64,000 nucleotides of DNA from Callaeas wilsoni (lineage: Eukaryota; Chordata; Aves; Passeriformes; Callaeidae), in the NCBI GenBank assembly GCA_013398955.1, contig VWPU01010313.1, forward strand, positions 78,066 to 142,065, written 5' to 3'. The stretch's first letter is position 1. Every line of letters starts with the position of its first letter. The notes beneath the pieces are model-generated. The model did no database searches, was not told the origin of the DNA, and worked only from the letters and a program-made list of their open reading frames with translations. A program made the translations under genes and the position numbers. This document shows, piece by piece, positions 14,824 to 28,500 of this stretch.

Positions 14824-15084
14824 TTACCAGCCCAAGTACAGCTTTCATAGTAATAGCTGGGAGTATGTTGCTCTCAGCTCTTTTGTTGTCATTAAAGGAA
14901 ATGACTTTTATTTGTCCTCCAGGCAAAAGGGCATAAGCACCACAAGGAGGGTTTGGTAGAAGCATGTTACAGCATGTGTTTCATGGCATAAAAGCAGTAG
15001 TTCTCTCCACTGAGCAAATTGCAGTAATGCAGATGAAAATATACCTTGTTCCCCACCCCTGCATACACCTTTCCCACCCCTCCA

Positions 15085-15235
15085 AAAAACCCTAAAAAAA
15101 CAAATAAGAAAAAAATCCTCAATCCCTCTCAAAAAAAGAGAAAAAAAAGAAACACAAAAACAAGAAAACAAAAAAAATCTCCAAAGAAAAAAATCCCTCC
15201 AAACCCCTAAAACAAACCTCAAACCAAGCCAGACT
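15085..15235. repeat. A-rich low-complexity tract
   Basis: About 150 bases made almost only of A with scattered C and G, for example 'aaaaaaagagaaaaaaaaga'. It resembles a degraded polyadenine or (CAAA)n expansion. The minus-strand open frames across it, rich in Phe, Leu and Ser, are composition artefacts. Confidence 0.8.
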
Positions 15236-16652
15236 AAAACACAGGGAAAACTTTGAGAACTTTATTAGTATTGTCTTACTAGAGTGAATATAGGAAGATG
15301 CTTCAGGGATAACAGTTTTCTTTATACCCAAAAATTACTTTCCAATTTGAGAAGAAAATTTCTTGATGACAGTCAAGTATCACTAACACTTTCTGCTCTG
15401 CTCATTTCTCAGGACACAAAGGCAATGTATAAATACAAGTTGACAATTCACACTTGCATGATATAATGTGTTGTGTGATTTCACTACAGTCCAGTGCGTT
15501 GTCACAACATCTGGCTTAAATACAAAATTTGGAGGAGCGATGTAGGATTATTGTGCTGTACAAGGCTATGTCTATAATGGAATGTGCTTCTTTGGAGAAT
15601 GCTGGAAACAGCCTCTCTTCTGGTGCTGGAGTATTAGATACTGTCTTTGTGTCTAAATGCGGTGAGCATATGAATGTGAAATGTAAGAGGAGATTTGCCA
15701 ACTGCTGATATTTTTCTGATTTCTCTGCCTCCATATGGCTTTCCACTGGCTGCCTCTTACGTCACAGTTTCCATCCCCCTGCTCAGATGCTTTTATATCA
15801 TTTTTGGAAGAGGGATATGTGTTCCTCTGACAGAAGGCATGCATAATGTGAGCTACCTATTGAAATAGAAGCAGTTTCTTGGACCGTACATATATACTGA
15901 TTTTCCTGAGCTCTCATTTGAGGGTTCAGGTAGGGAGGCTGGGGAAAAAAAAACCCAAACCACATTACCTTTTCATGTCTGATTAGATCTGCAGTCCCTC
16001 AGTGCAGGGTGAACTGCAAGAGGAGCATGGCTCTGCAGGAGTGTGTTTACATGGCAGAAAAGTCATCCCAGTTGTGATTCAATGGTTCATTCTGTTTACA
16101 TACACCAATACACAAGATCATTTTTATTTAACACGCTTAAAAATTTCCTAAGGAGGTGTGTGTCTGTAATACGAGTTCTTACTGAAATATAATCAGGTTT
16201 GCAGTTAGGTACATACTGTGTTTCTTGAACAGAAGAATGGAAAGCGCAGTTTGAAACACTTCAATAAAGAAGTGAAAGATATTTCTTTGCAAATTAACTG
16301 TCTAAGCTACCATTTTAAAACTCTCGTTTAAATACCAAAAGTGTAATTTTCACAACAATGTGAATTCTGCACAACTAAAAGGAATAAATTTCCAGCTAAT
16401 ATGTCTGTTTATACAATAGGTACAAACCTGTTTATAGTACAGTATAATATACATATTATGTATTGTGTTAAAACCAGCGACTTACTAGTTCCTTTGGGCA
16501 GTTTTAGGTCTAGTAACTGAGTTCAAGATTAAAATAATTTCTTATTCTTTTTTAAAAGAGCACACTTTTTTAAAAGGATATTTGCAGTTTTGTTTCCCAA
16601 AAATGAACTCCAGTCTCCACGCAAGTAAAAAGAAGGAAATAAGTTGAGGTGA

Positions 16653-16960
16653 TTTTTTTTTTTTTTTTTTTTTTTTTTAATGGTCTTGAGAGATACTTTC
16701 TCTGGTCCTTCAGGCTAGAGGCAAGCTCTGTGCCTGCCTCTAGCCCTGCTTGTGGCCCAGGCTGCTGTGGGTGAAGGAGGACTGGATGCTCTGTGCTGGT
16801 CAGGTGTTCTCTTGCAGCACTTTCTGCACAGCTGATAGATACCCTGGCTATACAGTGTCCTGCCTGTACCCTTTGAGCCTCAAGAACGTGTGTCTTAGAC
16901 TGAGTCCTTTCGCTCTTCTTGTTCGAATAGCGTTTGTGTAATTGTCTGATTAGCAAGGCT
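16653..16960 (-). mobile_element. possible poly(A)-tailed retrocopy of unknown source
   Basis: On the minus strand a GC-richer segment of about 280 bases ends in 'agaccatt' followed by an uninterrupted run of 26 A (16678-16653) after two adenines already in the body. The composition differs from the AT-rich flanks, and one minus-strand frame stays open across the segment. This fits a reverse-transcribed RNA, but the parent was not recognised and no clear target-site duplication was found. It could equally be an expanded A tract beside ordinary sequence. Confidence 0.3.
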
Positions 16961-19900
16961 TCAGGCAGGTGTGCACTAAGGATGTGACAGTGAGTGGCTT
17001 GGAGGCTCAGGCAGGGTTTGGAAATAAGTACATCTATTAAAACTAGTGAGGGCTTAGCTGTTCAGATACAGTGTTCTCTCTCTCCAAGGTTGGATAGTCA
17101 GTCACTTAGGATGGAGACTTCTTGTGTGCTTGTAGAATAAATTTTTTAAAGGAACAAATAATCCATATTTGCTTTTCTAAGTGGATATGAGGTACTTAAG
17201 AAGAGCCATTAATTTGCTGGGTAAATCCTTTAGACTGCAGACAGTCACTGTGGCTGGATACTGCAGGAGACCATCATAAGTGGAGGCTGAGGTGATGTAA
17301 TGCACTGTATTTTGGATTAAAGATTATCTCCTTAATTGATAACTGGAAAGGAGACACTTAAACTATTCTGACTTGTGGAATATTGCTGAGATAATGGAAT
17401 CTGTGTAAGTGCAATGAGAAATTGTGATAGAGTAAGGGGGCAATATATGGACTAGGCAGTCACAAACCCACAGCTGTGGGCTTTGTAAATCTGATAGCGT
17501 TAAACCCTGCCTTTGCACACAAAAAGTGCTGTCCAATAGAGACAGAAGCATTTGTGCAAGAGATGTCCCTCCTGTGTGGTGCTCACTGAGTCCATGAGTG
17601 CTTCAGAAGTGCTGGTGCCAAAGGGTGATGGGAGTGCCAGGTCTGGCTGAACTGGTGGCAGCTCAGGGTGTCCAAGTGTGGAGGACTTGACTTAAAGACT
17701 CTGCCTGGGAGTGAAGGGTTACCAGAACAGGTTATTTTCCAATCAGTCTTGATTTTAGCCCTCCCACCTGTCAATTTAATGGGGGTTTTGGTGCTACCTT
17801 CGTGAAGGAGTAATGAAGTCAGGACATCCCTGCAAAGTGTGCTGGAAAGCAGCTAATTGTTTGTAACATCATCCTTTTTAATTATAACTTCAGTCTCTGT
17901 GTTTTAGTTCCTCATGTATCAAAAGTGATGAATCTTACCTTTTTAAAGAATGATGTTTGCTTGCATAAATGATATGCCTACCAAAAATCAAAGTAATCTC
18001 AAGTATGTGCTGATTATCTTATGCAAATCATTTAAGCTTATCTTGGGTAACACACTTGTTTCATTTTAGGGAACATAAAGACACACTTTGAAATGCAGAC
18101 TAACAGCCAAATGAATTATACCTTAACTGAGTTCTGCTTCACGTGGGGCTAAGGGGAAGAGGGACAGCAGGGATTACAATTGAACCAGCTGACAACATAC
18201 AGAATATCTGCTTCTGTTACAGCTAAAAGGTTAGTGCAGCATCCAAGATAATTGCTGGTTAATAACTGCTCAGAGATCCTCATAAAGAAAGGCAATGACT
18301 GGGACACATTTTATGGATGTATTGGTTTTTTGCTGCAATGTGAAAGTGGCACAATGATTGTATGGTTCTAGTCAGTGTAAAGAAACTTCTACAAAACCTC
18401 TTTAACACGATGTATAATGACTATAACTTGCAGAGGAGCACGTATTATTTGACGGAGGATGGTTTATCTTGCATATCTAACACTTTTTCTAATTATAGTG
18501 CTTTAAACAATGGCTGATAAAGCAAGCTACACACTGTCATTGAAAAGCTAATAACTGCATTCCTCTTTAGAGGAATGGTGGTGTCAGCTTTCCTTCTCCA
18601 CCAGGTAGTGGTGGTTTCCGAGACACCGTAGTCACTATTATATGCACACCGCATACTAAATGCTGAAACCCTATCCACATACAGATAGGGTAATGGTGGA
18701 TCATTAAATACAAGTCAAGGATTTTTTATCTTTCATCTGTACTCTGGGAGTAACTCATTCAGTGTGGTCTGACAAAGTGTGGAATCCTAATGAGCCACTA
18801 AGGAAAAAGCAGCTTTGTAAAGTATGTGTTGCTCCTATGAAGGGTGCTGTTTCTGCCTCTAATGTCTTTCCATCAAACATAAATATTGTTCATTTCAGAG
18901 CTCTCATTTCTCATATTTTTGCCCTCCACCCCTTTTCCTTGGCTTCACCTCTGTAGGGGAATAACACTCCTTAAATTTAGTCTTGGTAAGGAATTAGTAG
19001 CCTACTGTTAAATAGCAGTTTGGAATACCACTTTTGGAATGCTCATTGCTTACTTTGGTGACTAGTCAGAGGAAAATAGACATCACCAAATATGGTATCA
19101 GTTTTGAGAGGTGTGAGTTGCCTCATTTTACCACTTTTATACTGGGAAAATGGAGCTAATAAAGGAACCTGTCAAGAAACTCTGGAACTTCTATGCCTCT
19201 TGATTAACAGATAATGTTACACACAAATAAGGCAACTGAAGGATTTACTTCAGTCTAAAGAGTTTGGGTTTAGGCTGAAGAAACATGTAGTTACAGACCA
19301 TGGAACACTGATGTTTTTTATCACTCATTCTCTATTATGGGTTAACTGTGGCTCTGTATTCCCTCCCACCTTCACCCCTCCTCCTACCCCTGTATTAAAC
19401 TTCTAGCAAAACGTATGATGAGACAGGGCAAAATATGTCTCAGGAAAACAGTTCTCTAGCTGAAACCATATCTTACAGATGATTTCTAATTGTATTTAAA
19501 CTTGTTTCCTCTCTTCTTGCTATGATTTCCTCATCAACTGCAACAGGATTTCACACTTACGAAGGTGCAGCAAACTGGTAAAAGGGAGAAGCTTGGGCCC
19601 AATTGTTTCCATGGGCTTTCTCTTGATCTAATTTATTTTTAATTGATAGGGAATAAAATGAACAGAGATTGTGGCATGCTGTGATTACTTAAAGGATGCA
19701 ACTTCATATAGAAACGTTGTTTCTAAGAGTATTTGTGGCAGGTTCCTTGACCTGTTTCTTTCTCTTCTCCTCTAACATTGTGGTAGCTGAAAGCTGAAAA
19801 GGCATCTTAGCAGGAAAAACAGGTATCTGAGTTGTCCAGTCTGCAAAGCATGCAGTTATTTTGGGGGGCTGGGAGAGGGAGAAATAAGGCCTGATGACCA

Positions 19901-22475
19901 TACAAATATATTGTAAGGCTGAGGAAAGTAATTTGTATAACTACAGCCTTCTAGCATGGCAGGGTGAGGTGGATGTTTTAGGCATGGGTTGCCAGAGGGC
20001 AGTATTGCTTAGAGAAAAGACCTGGGTGCTGCAGGAAAGGTGGTTTGTTTCAAATGCCTTTTGCTTCGTGTACATCAGATTACTTTAGTAAATTGTTAGC
20101 TTTATCAGGAAGTGGAACGGGGGTCGAGTACCAAAGGCCCAGGAAGCCATTCAGATCCTGGGCAAAACACAAGAAGTGAGTTATTACAGTAGCCATGTGT
20201 CTATGCGTGACCAGGACCTGGTAAATCTTCCCTTTATCTGCAGCATTCTAAGCAGCCTCTCGGGACCTGGGATGCAAGTCTGCCCCTCAGCTATTGAACT
20301 GCATCTGCATCCTGCTCTCCTGCAACTGAGCAGCAAGGGAGAGACCCGTGCAGAAAGCAAGGCCCATAAATAGACTTTTTTGGGCTTGCCAGACCAGTGC
20401 CAGCAAACTTGCATGTCACTGTCACAGCTGGGGAGTTTCTGAACTGTCTTATGGAGCAGAACTGTATAAAAGTGCTTCTCATGGCTTATTTTCTGTGCAG
20501 AGAGGCTGTTTTGCATGCATCAGAGTGGCTGTAAGCAGACTTCAACATCATCCTTCAGAGACACCGAGGCAGTGTTACCCAGTCAGCAGTTTCCCGCGGC
20601 AGTTCTATGGAGCACAAAATCCATTTCCGGGTAGAAGTGAATGTTGCCTGGCTTCCAGGCTTTCTCTATGGTATGGGAGCTTAATACTGCCAGTGCAGTC
20701 AGCAGGGCAAAGGGGAGTTGCTTCACACTAGAATTAAAGTTTAGAGCAGCAGAGCTGAATTTTGTATTGCCATCCACATTGGGCATTCCATGCTTCTGAG
20801 ACTGAGGAGGTGAGAAGTATCAGACTGAGGTCTGAAGCAGCAAAGACAAGTCTTTGGCCAAATACTGCCTACATCTTCACAGGACAGGTCAGCTTTCCTT
20901 CTGGGTGTTTCTGGATCCTTTTGATCAAGGGTTAGGCACAGTTAGTATCTGTTCCTAGCCTTTGGCATGGGCCTGAGGGTGGGGGGAGCTTGTCTTTGGA
21001 GCTTGTGCGTTTGTTGCTTCAGAGCTGCTGGCCGGCATACAAGTGTCTGTGTGAGCTCTGTCTGTCAAAAGGCTGAAAATGGAACAAGCTATTTATTTGA
21101 AGAAAGAGCTTTCTTCGTGGTTTAAATGTTTTGGATGCAGGTGGGTGGTCTTCCTGCTTTTTTTCAGCACCTCCTAAGGGCATATTTCAGTGCTGTAGGG
21201 GCAGGAACCTTTCCTATTTGTACAGACTGCAGACTTCAGTTTCTGGCTGTCCGCTTTGCACTGGGCCTTGCTGCAGATGGACGAGTATTTGGTGTTGTCA
21301 CCTGGTCTAAATGGCTTGGTAGGGCTCAGAACGACAGTTGGAGGGGGGGACTTGGGGAAAGACTGGGGCTCTCTGGGATGGTTCTAGCACTCAGGATCTC
21401 CAGCAACTTATTTTACACAGGTGCCAAACTGTTTGAAGGACCAAGATGCTGCTGCTTCATTAACCTCTGATGAGTTTGGATTTTATGAAGTCCAGGCATA
21501 TAAAACCTGAGCCCTTAATTCTCAACTTTATAACAGCCACACAATGGCTGTAAAGACTTGCAAATAGTGTAGGGATGGCTGACTAACAATTGCAGCTCTA
21601 ACTCTTTTTAGGTGGTGGGATTATCAAATCAAAGTTTTGTCGGAGATGTGCACATATGAAGCAATCCAGGCTTAAGAGCAAAAGAGTGTAGGGAAAGAAC
21701 TGTGTAAAATTGATGCAACTACCTTGATGCTGTGTATTGAAAACCATAAGAATAGTCCATTATCTTGTAAAGGGCACTGATGCTTCTTTCCATGCAATTC
21801 TTCTGTACTCAGCCTGAGCTGTTGCATTGTCTTTGCTTGATGACAGTCTGTGAAATCCCTGCTGAAGGTTACTGTGCAGGCACAAATGCAAGAGAGACGA
21901 CATGGTTTTAAACGTTACTTCCTGGGGGGGAAAGCCTAACAAAGCCAGCAACAAATGTCCACCACCACTGCAGCTTGTTACAAGTTGTTACTGGTTTTAA
22001 TGATTTTTCACAGAGCAGCTTAGGCTGAGTGCAAGAGAGGATTTGTTTAAACTTCTGTTATGGCTCAGCTGAACATTGCTAGTAAGACAGGTATTTCAGT
22101 GGGGTTTATGATCTTTTCGTGGCATGAATTCCGTCACTCTACGTGCATGAAACTTTCTGACTCACCTACATGCATCTAAATACTTGTTTACAGCGAATTT
22201 AGATGCTGCATTCTCTGAATCTGACTGAACTATTGTAATAGGTACTTACCGAGGCTTTGCACTGCTTTGAGGCTTAATTTACCTGATGACTTCTGAAAGG
22301 GAAATAGGGCTCACTTTCTCAAGTACCTCGACTGTGAGGAAGGCAGAGGAGTGTAATGGTGTCTCAGGAGCTGCTGTCTCATTACAAGTACTTAAAAAAT
22401 GAACGTGTGCTCTACAGCAGTTACACGGTTGAAAGGGGTTCTCTGGGAGACTTCAATATTGTTCTTTTCTTCTAG

Positions 22476-22556
22476 TTCCTCACTTGGACAGTGAAGAAAT
22501 GAAAGCAATGGCAGAGCTTGTTTTTGTCAAAGCCGATGTCAGAGAGATGTTTGAAA
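22476..22556 (+). CDS. AKAP7-like, first recognised coding exon (81 nt)
   Basis: A pyrimidine-rich tract ending 'ttcttttcttctag' precedes the exon, and 'gtaagttttg' follows it. The exon is phase 1 at both ends and encodes 26 full codons starting [16 protein letters not shown], plus a split codon shared with the next exon. The frame joins exactly to the large exon, reading [13 protein letters not shown] do not recognise this segment from AKAP7; it looks like a short amphipathic helix. Two in-frame ATGs (22499 and 22508) could start translation if the upstream exon is untranslated; the second has G at -3 and G at +4. Otherwise the real start is in an exon not found here. Confidence 0.7.
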
Positions 22557-25500
22557 GTAAGTTTTGTGCTGTTTCAGGATGAAGTACTACGTTAGATTGT
22601 GCCTTTTATTAAGGATCATTGAGCTGATCAGGGGTTCTTCATATCCTTGATTAAACACTCTTCCAGAGGACAAAATCTTCTTTGGGAGTCCAGGCACAAA
22701 TATCATCAGGGTAACAGCTGATTTTTATAGCTAGTTTATGACCACAGTGCTTTGCCTCCAGAGAGGTAAGATTGGTCTACTTCCATAAGCATTTGGCCTC
22801 TTGCATTTAAAAAGTTTTATTAGTCTCTTTAAGTCTTTAGATTTGACATGCAGTCAAAAAAATTCATAAAGTGTAATAGAATATAAGTAATGTAGCTATC
22901 TGATTAGTGAAATTACATGTGAAATATATGCAAGCATTTAAATTTCCTTTTAAAAACTAGTTCATTCTATGGAATAAGGTGACAACATCTGGGTTCTGGA
23001 AAGAACATATAATAGCCTTCATATGACTTCAATATGAGTTTCTTAAGCTTTTCATCTTCAGACCACTACAAAAATTTGGTTTTGTTGGTTTTTTGTTTTT
23101 ATTTTTTGCTTTTTTTTTTTTAATAAGGCAATAACTGTACTACCTCTGTCTTGGGTTGCCCAACATTAAAACATGTAGGTTGTGTGTCAATTTTTTTACA
23201 CTTTTTCTATATAGTTTTGACTTTTTTCAGGGTTGTGGGTTTTGTGGGGGTGGAAAGGGATCCAGTTTTCCTGCAAAATTTGAACAAACATTTTGGTTGT
23301 CTTGGAGAGCAGATTTATAAAAAATATCTGCCTACCTCTTATAGCTTATTTTCAGGGGAAAAAACCCTCAGTGTTGCTATGACTTGGAAGGACTTAGCCA
23401 AGGCCGGTCATAATCCAGGGTCTAAAATATTTTTCTCATACAGATGAATCCTATTTGGTCTGTAGAATCTGTTTTCTTGGACATCTTCTTTAAAAAGTGC
23501 TGTTTCTGTTGAGTGCAATTGAGCTGCACTGACTAATGAAGAAACGTTCTTGGTTTTTTGGGCTTCTGTGGAATTTGCCTCCAAATGGAAGTGGGAAAAA
23601 AAAATCCCTTTGCTCTTTCAGTGCCTTCACTGCTTGCATCCAAACAGTATGGATGAGAAAAGCATCTCCCTCTGCAACTTTACTGAAGAGGAGAAGGGAA
23701 TGAGACAGGGTGAATGGGAGATGTTAAGATAAATGAGGATGTGGCAGGAGTCTACTGTAGAAAAAACTGTAATGTATACATGGGAAGGAAAAAAGTAGTG
23801 TGTGCAGGTCTGATTAGATGGCAACATGCTGCACTTTCAGGAGACCAGAGCTTCTCTGGCAATCTTGTTTCTGTATGGATTCAGCTTCTGAGTCTGGCTC
23901 AAGCTATTCTGAGTCTGAATCTCTGTGAGTAACACACCTGCGGTCCCTTGATAAGGCTTCTGTCTCTGTAGTGCTGCATGCTGTGAAATCGTGTACTCAT
24001 GCTTTAAAGCATGGGAGACCTAATCAGGGCAAGAGCGGAAGTCAAGACCACAGTATAGCGGCTAGAAGCAGTAATTCAGTGTTCAGTCAGGCTCTCCAGA
24101 GGTTTTTAGACTGAGCTGTTTGACTGAGTTGAAGCTCCCCATAGTGAGTCCAGCTGCAGAGCTGAACCCAGATTGAACTGTTGTAAGAAATATTTTTTTG
24201 ATAACTCTTGGGCTTTTTCTTTTTTTTTTTTTCCAGTTCCTTTAAAAAAGTACTTCAAGCCCCAAAGAAAGAGGAGGAGGAGGATCTTGGAGAATCCCCA
24301 GCTTAGAAGAAGAAAGCTTTGCTGTTATATGATGAAGGTGATAAAACGGGAGTTGTGCAGGAGTCGGCATCAAGAGGTGGTTCAGGTAGATGGAAGCCCA
24401 GAGGAAGGAGCTCAGACTCAAAAGTTGGTCCAGGAACAGGTTCAGGTGAATGAAAGCCCAGAAGGAACTCAGCAACTCTGCTCACCAGTACAGCTGGAGC
24501 AAGAAGACCATCCCTCAGCACCACAGCTACTGCCCTCTGCTCAGGAGCCCCAGGAAGGGAATGATACCTATGTGCAGCCACAGAGGCAGCCAGTGCAAGG
24601 AGGCATGGCCCCAAACATGGGACCGCAACCAACAGACCCAGGATGGGAGTTCCCAAAAGTGACCGTCAAGGTGCAGCCTCAGGACATGGGCCAGGGGTGG
24701 GACTCGCCAGAGGTGACCGTGCAGGTGCAGCCTCAGAAGCCAAGTCCAAGATGGGAGGCCCCATCAGTGACTGTGCAGGTGCAGTTACAGCAGCGGGGCT
24801 CAGGGCCATCACTCCCACAAGTGACTGTACAGGTACAGCCCCAGGAGTGGGGACAAGGCACTGCTGGCATCAAGGTCACAGTGCAGCTGCAGTTGGGCTG
24901 TGACCCGGAAGAGGTAACTTGCCTCCAGAACCAAGGTGAGGGAGTGTTAGATAATGGAGAACAGTGGACCCCCCAAAAAAATCAGGGGGAGGTGATGACA
25001 AGATCTGAAGGTGAGGGAGAGCTTGCAGTGGTGGAGCTGGTGCCACAGGGGGTTCTGAGCAAAAAACAGGATCAAGGAGGAGAAGTGGCAAAACCCTCCC
25101 AGCAGGGCCAGAACCAAGAGGAAAGAGCAGAAGGGGAGCTGCATGACATGCAGGCTGGAGATGAAGCAGACCTGAATGGGATGGTGACAGAGCAGCAGCT
25201 GCAGGACCAGAGCCAAGAGCAGAAATGGCTAAAAGCAGGCTTGCCTCTGAAAAAGGAATGCAAAAGAAGTACAGAGATGAGGCAGGAGCAAGGTGATATG
25301 CAAGAAGGGCCCAGGAGGATTTTGGAAGACCAGAAGGAAGACCTAGGACAAGAACTGTCTAAGAAACGTCCAAGAGAGGCTCCAAATTATTTTGTTGCTA
25401 TTCCAATAACAGATGATCAGGTACTCTGAAGTAGCTGTTGTATTAAAAAACTTAACTTCAGGCTTAGGCTTAATTTCTTATCTTGGTTGCAAGGGTTGTT

Positions 25501-28500
25501 AATAAGCCAAGAGTTATCAAATTCTGCCCCCTTACCCCAAGTGGTTTGTTGGGTCTGGGATGGAGTTAACTTCCTCATAGCAGCCCCTGTAGGTGCTGTG
25601 CTTTGTTTTTGTAGGTAGAGCTGTGTTTATACACATCCACATTTCAGCTACTGCTAGGAAAGAAAAAATCACTTTCATGCTTGCCACTGCCCTTTCTATA
25701 GGGTCTGAAGTGGTGTCTCTCATCACTAATATCTTCTATTCTGTAATCTTTTTTGAAATAAAAGACCTGGCTTTCATCATCTTGTGTCGTCCCATCCTAC
25801 GTTTCTTAAGGCTGTATTTAGTGCAAGGGTATTGATTTGTTTGTTCATCTCCTTTTCCACTGAAGTTCACAATGGAGAATGAGAATTTCCTTCTCTTCTG
25901 CAGAAGATTAGAGAGAATTGATCTATTTTCTCTTCTCCATCTTTTATCCAATAAACTTACCCTGAGATCCTATGTAGACAGTTAATTTCAAGAACCCATG
26001 TGTAGAGTCTGTATGCTCATAGTTTGAGGTGTGCTATATTCTGTGGCTCCCATGTTTAAGCAGTGTTGGAAAAAGCAATGGATAATTTCACCTCCATACT
26101 GTTAAACCAAAGTGCAGTAAACAGTGGAAATACAAATAGAAATATTTTCTTCTAGAGGCTTTGTGGGAGACCTAAAGCATTCCAGTTACCAAGGTAAATG
26201 CTTCTTCTGAAATATTTAAATACAGTGTTGCAGGGCTTGGCTACTATGATCCATGGAAGTAAATTCCAGAAATGATACAATACCTGGAGAGACAGATATA
26301 GCACTTTATTTACGAGGTAGGGGCTTCAAATGAATCTTGCATGACTTCTGCACAACTCTTTGTACTTGTAAAGAAAGTGGGAAGATACTGGCTCACCTTG
26401 AACTACTTATTCCCATTCTGCTGCTATGAATTTTGAAGCTCACACAAAGCTTTCTGAAAGAAGGATGTGGAATGTTTTGTTTCCAATGCAGCATTGTCAG
26501 TGCCTTTATGGACAGGTTTTTTACCCTTTAGCCTTTCATAGACAGCTGTGACCTGCTGATGGCAATGTTTTGTTTGCAGCTGCTCAAGGTATGCGAAAGC
26601 AGACCGAGCTCTCACTTTGTCCCAGTACCTGCTGCTATCCCAAGGGAGCTTGGATGGGATTCTGTTCCAGCATTGTGGAACAGCAGCACTGTGAGGTGGG
26701 ACATGCCCCATGCCCTTTATGTAGGGGCAGCAGGTGACTATGCACTCAAATATATTATAAAGAGAAAGAAAAGCCTTGAGATGCTAAGACAATGAGCAGA
26801 CTATTCCACCTGACAGAGATGGGCAGGGGAAAGTCTTCATTTGAATCAGAAACTACTGGGTCCAGCTAGCATGGGCAGAATGGAGAAACAGGATGTAAAT
26901 TGTGTAAATTACTAATATTTATAATATATATGTATCTTGATATCTTTTCCTACAAAGCAAATGTAATTGGCAAAACCTGAATATAAACTTGTATGAACAG
27001 AGTGGAAAATACAGCATTCTACTATCAGCTTCTGCTAGTAGTTTATGGTGCATTTTCCAATGAACCAAGTAGATATTGTTTGTTGCAATATATAACTCGA
27101 TTCCTTTTTTTCCCTAGCTTAAGCTTTCATGCAGTATCTGGCATGAATGACTATTTATGCTGCTGAAAGGCAATAATTAAGTAGGATTGATGTATCTGTT
27201 GTACAGAATTTTTCCTTTTTTTTTCCCAGTTTGACAAGCAGTTGTGGTACAGTAGCTTGCTTTGGCAGGCTTCTGAGTTTTTGTTTTTACCTTAGTTAAG
27301 TGTAAAAACACTTATGTATGTGTTAGAGGGAGACGTCAAAGGTGCCTTCCTCTTGCTAGGTGATTATTTGCTCTGGCTTTGTCTTGAGCAGAATGATCTT
27401 TGAAGGTTATCTGGAAGATGGCCTCATATAACTTTAGTGATTCCTACATATGACTGACTTTTGAGAGGTGAACAAAAGTGCACAGCACATCAGGAAGATA
27501 AATGCCAGGAAGGGAAAATAACTATGTAAGCTGAAGACAATGTTGGCAGATGAACAAATGGGTATGAAGTGGGCAAAGAATAAATCTAAGGTGGAAACTG
27601 GAAAGTTTCCTGCCATCTGAGGAATGAGATCATGGAACATCTTGAAGGGTCATGAATGCCTAACTTATTCTGCTATTTTAATGAGATTTGAGTGTCTTAA
27701 TATATGGCCTGAGACCACATCCTGTTCAGCCCAATGAATGTCCTTCCCCTCTTTTTCCTTTTCTTCTCTCTCTCAATTCTGCTCTTACAGGTTTCCCTGC
27801 ACTCACACAAGTTCTGGTAACCTGGCAACTCTGACATCCCTAGTAGGATGCTCTGCCCAAGGTATTTGTAGTTTGTGTCTCTCTTAAGGGTGGCAGTGAC
27901 CTAAGACAGCCCTGTGTGAGGCTCTGAAAGAAACACTGAAGAGTGCAGTGCTGTAAGGTTGTCATGTATGTGTAAAGAGCGTGAGTAAAGAAGTCATAGA
28001 ATGGTTGGAGTTGGAAGGGATCTTAAAGGTCATCTAGTTTCAACCCCCCTGCCATAGGCAAGGCCACCTTTCGCTAGACCTAGTTGCTCAGAGCTCCATC
28101 CAAAGGGGTGTGAATACTTCCAGGAATGGGGCACCCACAACCCTTAGGCAACCTGTTCCAATATCTTACCACCCTCACAATCAATAATTCTTTCCTGATG
28201 TCTAATCTAAACTTACTCTCTTCCAGTTTGAATCCACTTTTGCCTTGTTCTGTCACTCCATGCTCTTGTAAGAAGTCCCTCTCCATCTTTCTTGTAGTCT
28301 CCCTTCAGATCCTGAAAGGCAGAAATTAGGTCACTCTGAAGCCCTTTCTTTTCCAGGCTGAACAAACAGAATTCTCTCAGCCTTTCCTCACAGGAGAGGT
28401 GCTCCATCTCTCTAGTAATCTTGGTGTATCTCCTCTAAACTCATCCCAACAGGTCCATGTCTTTCCTGTGCTGGGGGCCCCAGAGCTCGATGCAGCACTG

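Larger units (their letters stand above)
6620..22475. other. long non-coding stretch upstream of the first recognised exon
   Basis: About 16 kb without a supportable coding exon. It holds the AT and TG/TA microsatellites, an A-rich tract and the possible retrocopy listed separately. Open frames such as 13571-13933 (-) and 20348-20731 (+) have no recognisable motifs. The first recognised AKAP7-like exon starts in phase 1, so an earlier exon must exist; it may lie here or to the left of the window. I could not identify it by eye. Confidence 0.5.

Noticed and set aside
20348..20731. 127-codon + strand open frame
   Set aside because: Overlapped by equally long frames on the other strand and without any motif; not flanked by credible splice sites.
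22476..22556. Exon 22476-22556 as a PKA RII-binding helix
   Set aside because: The hydrophobic spacing only partly fits the RII-binding pattern, with charged residues at required hydrophobic positions.
24173..24236. ATG at 24173 as the start of a 418-residue single-exon protein
   Set aside because: The sequence from 24173 to 24236 is a T-rich splice acceptor tract. The frame joins correctly to the exon at 22476 at CAG|TT, so this ATG is intronic.
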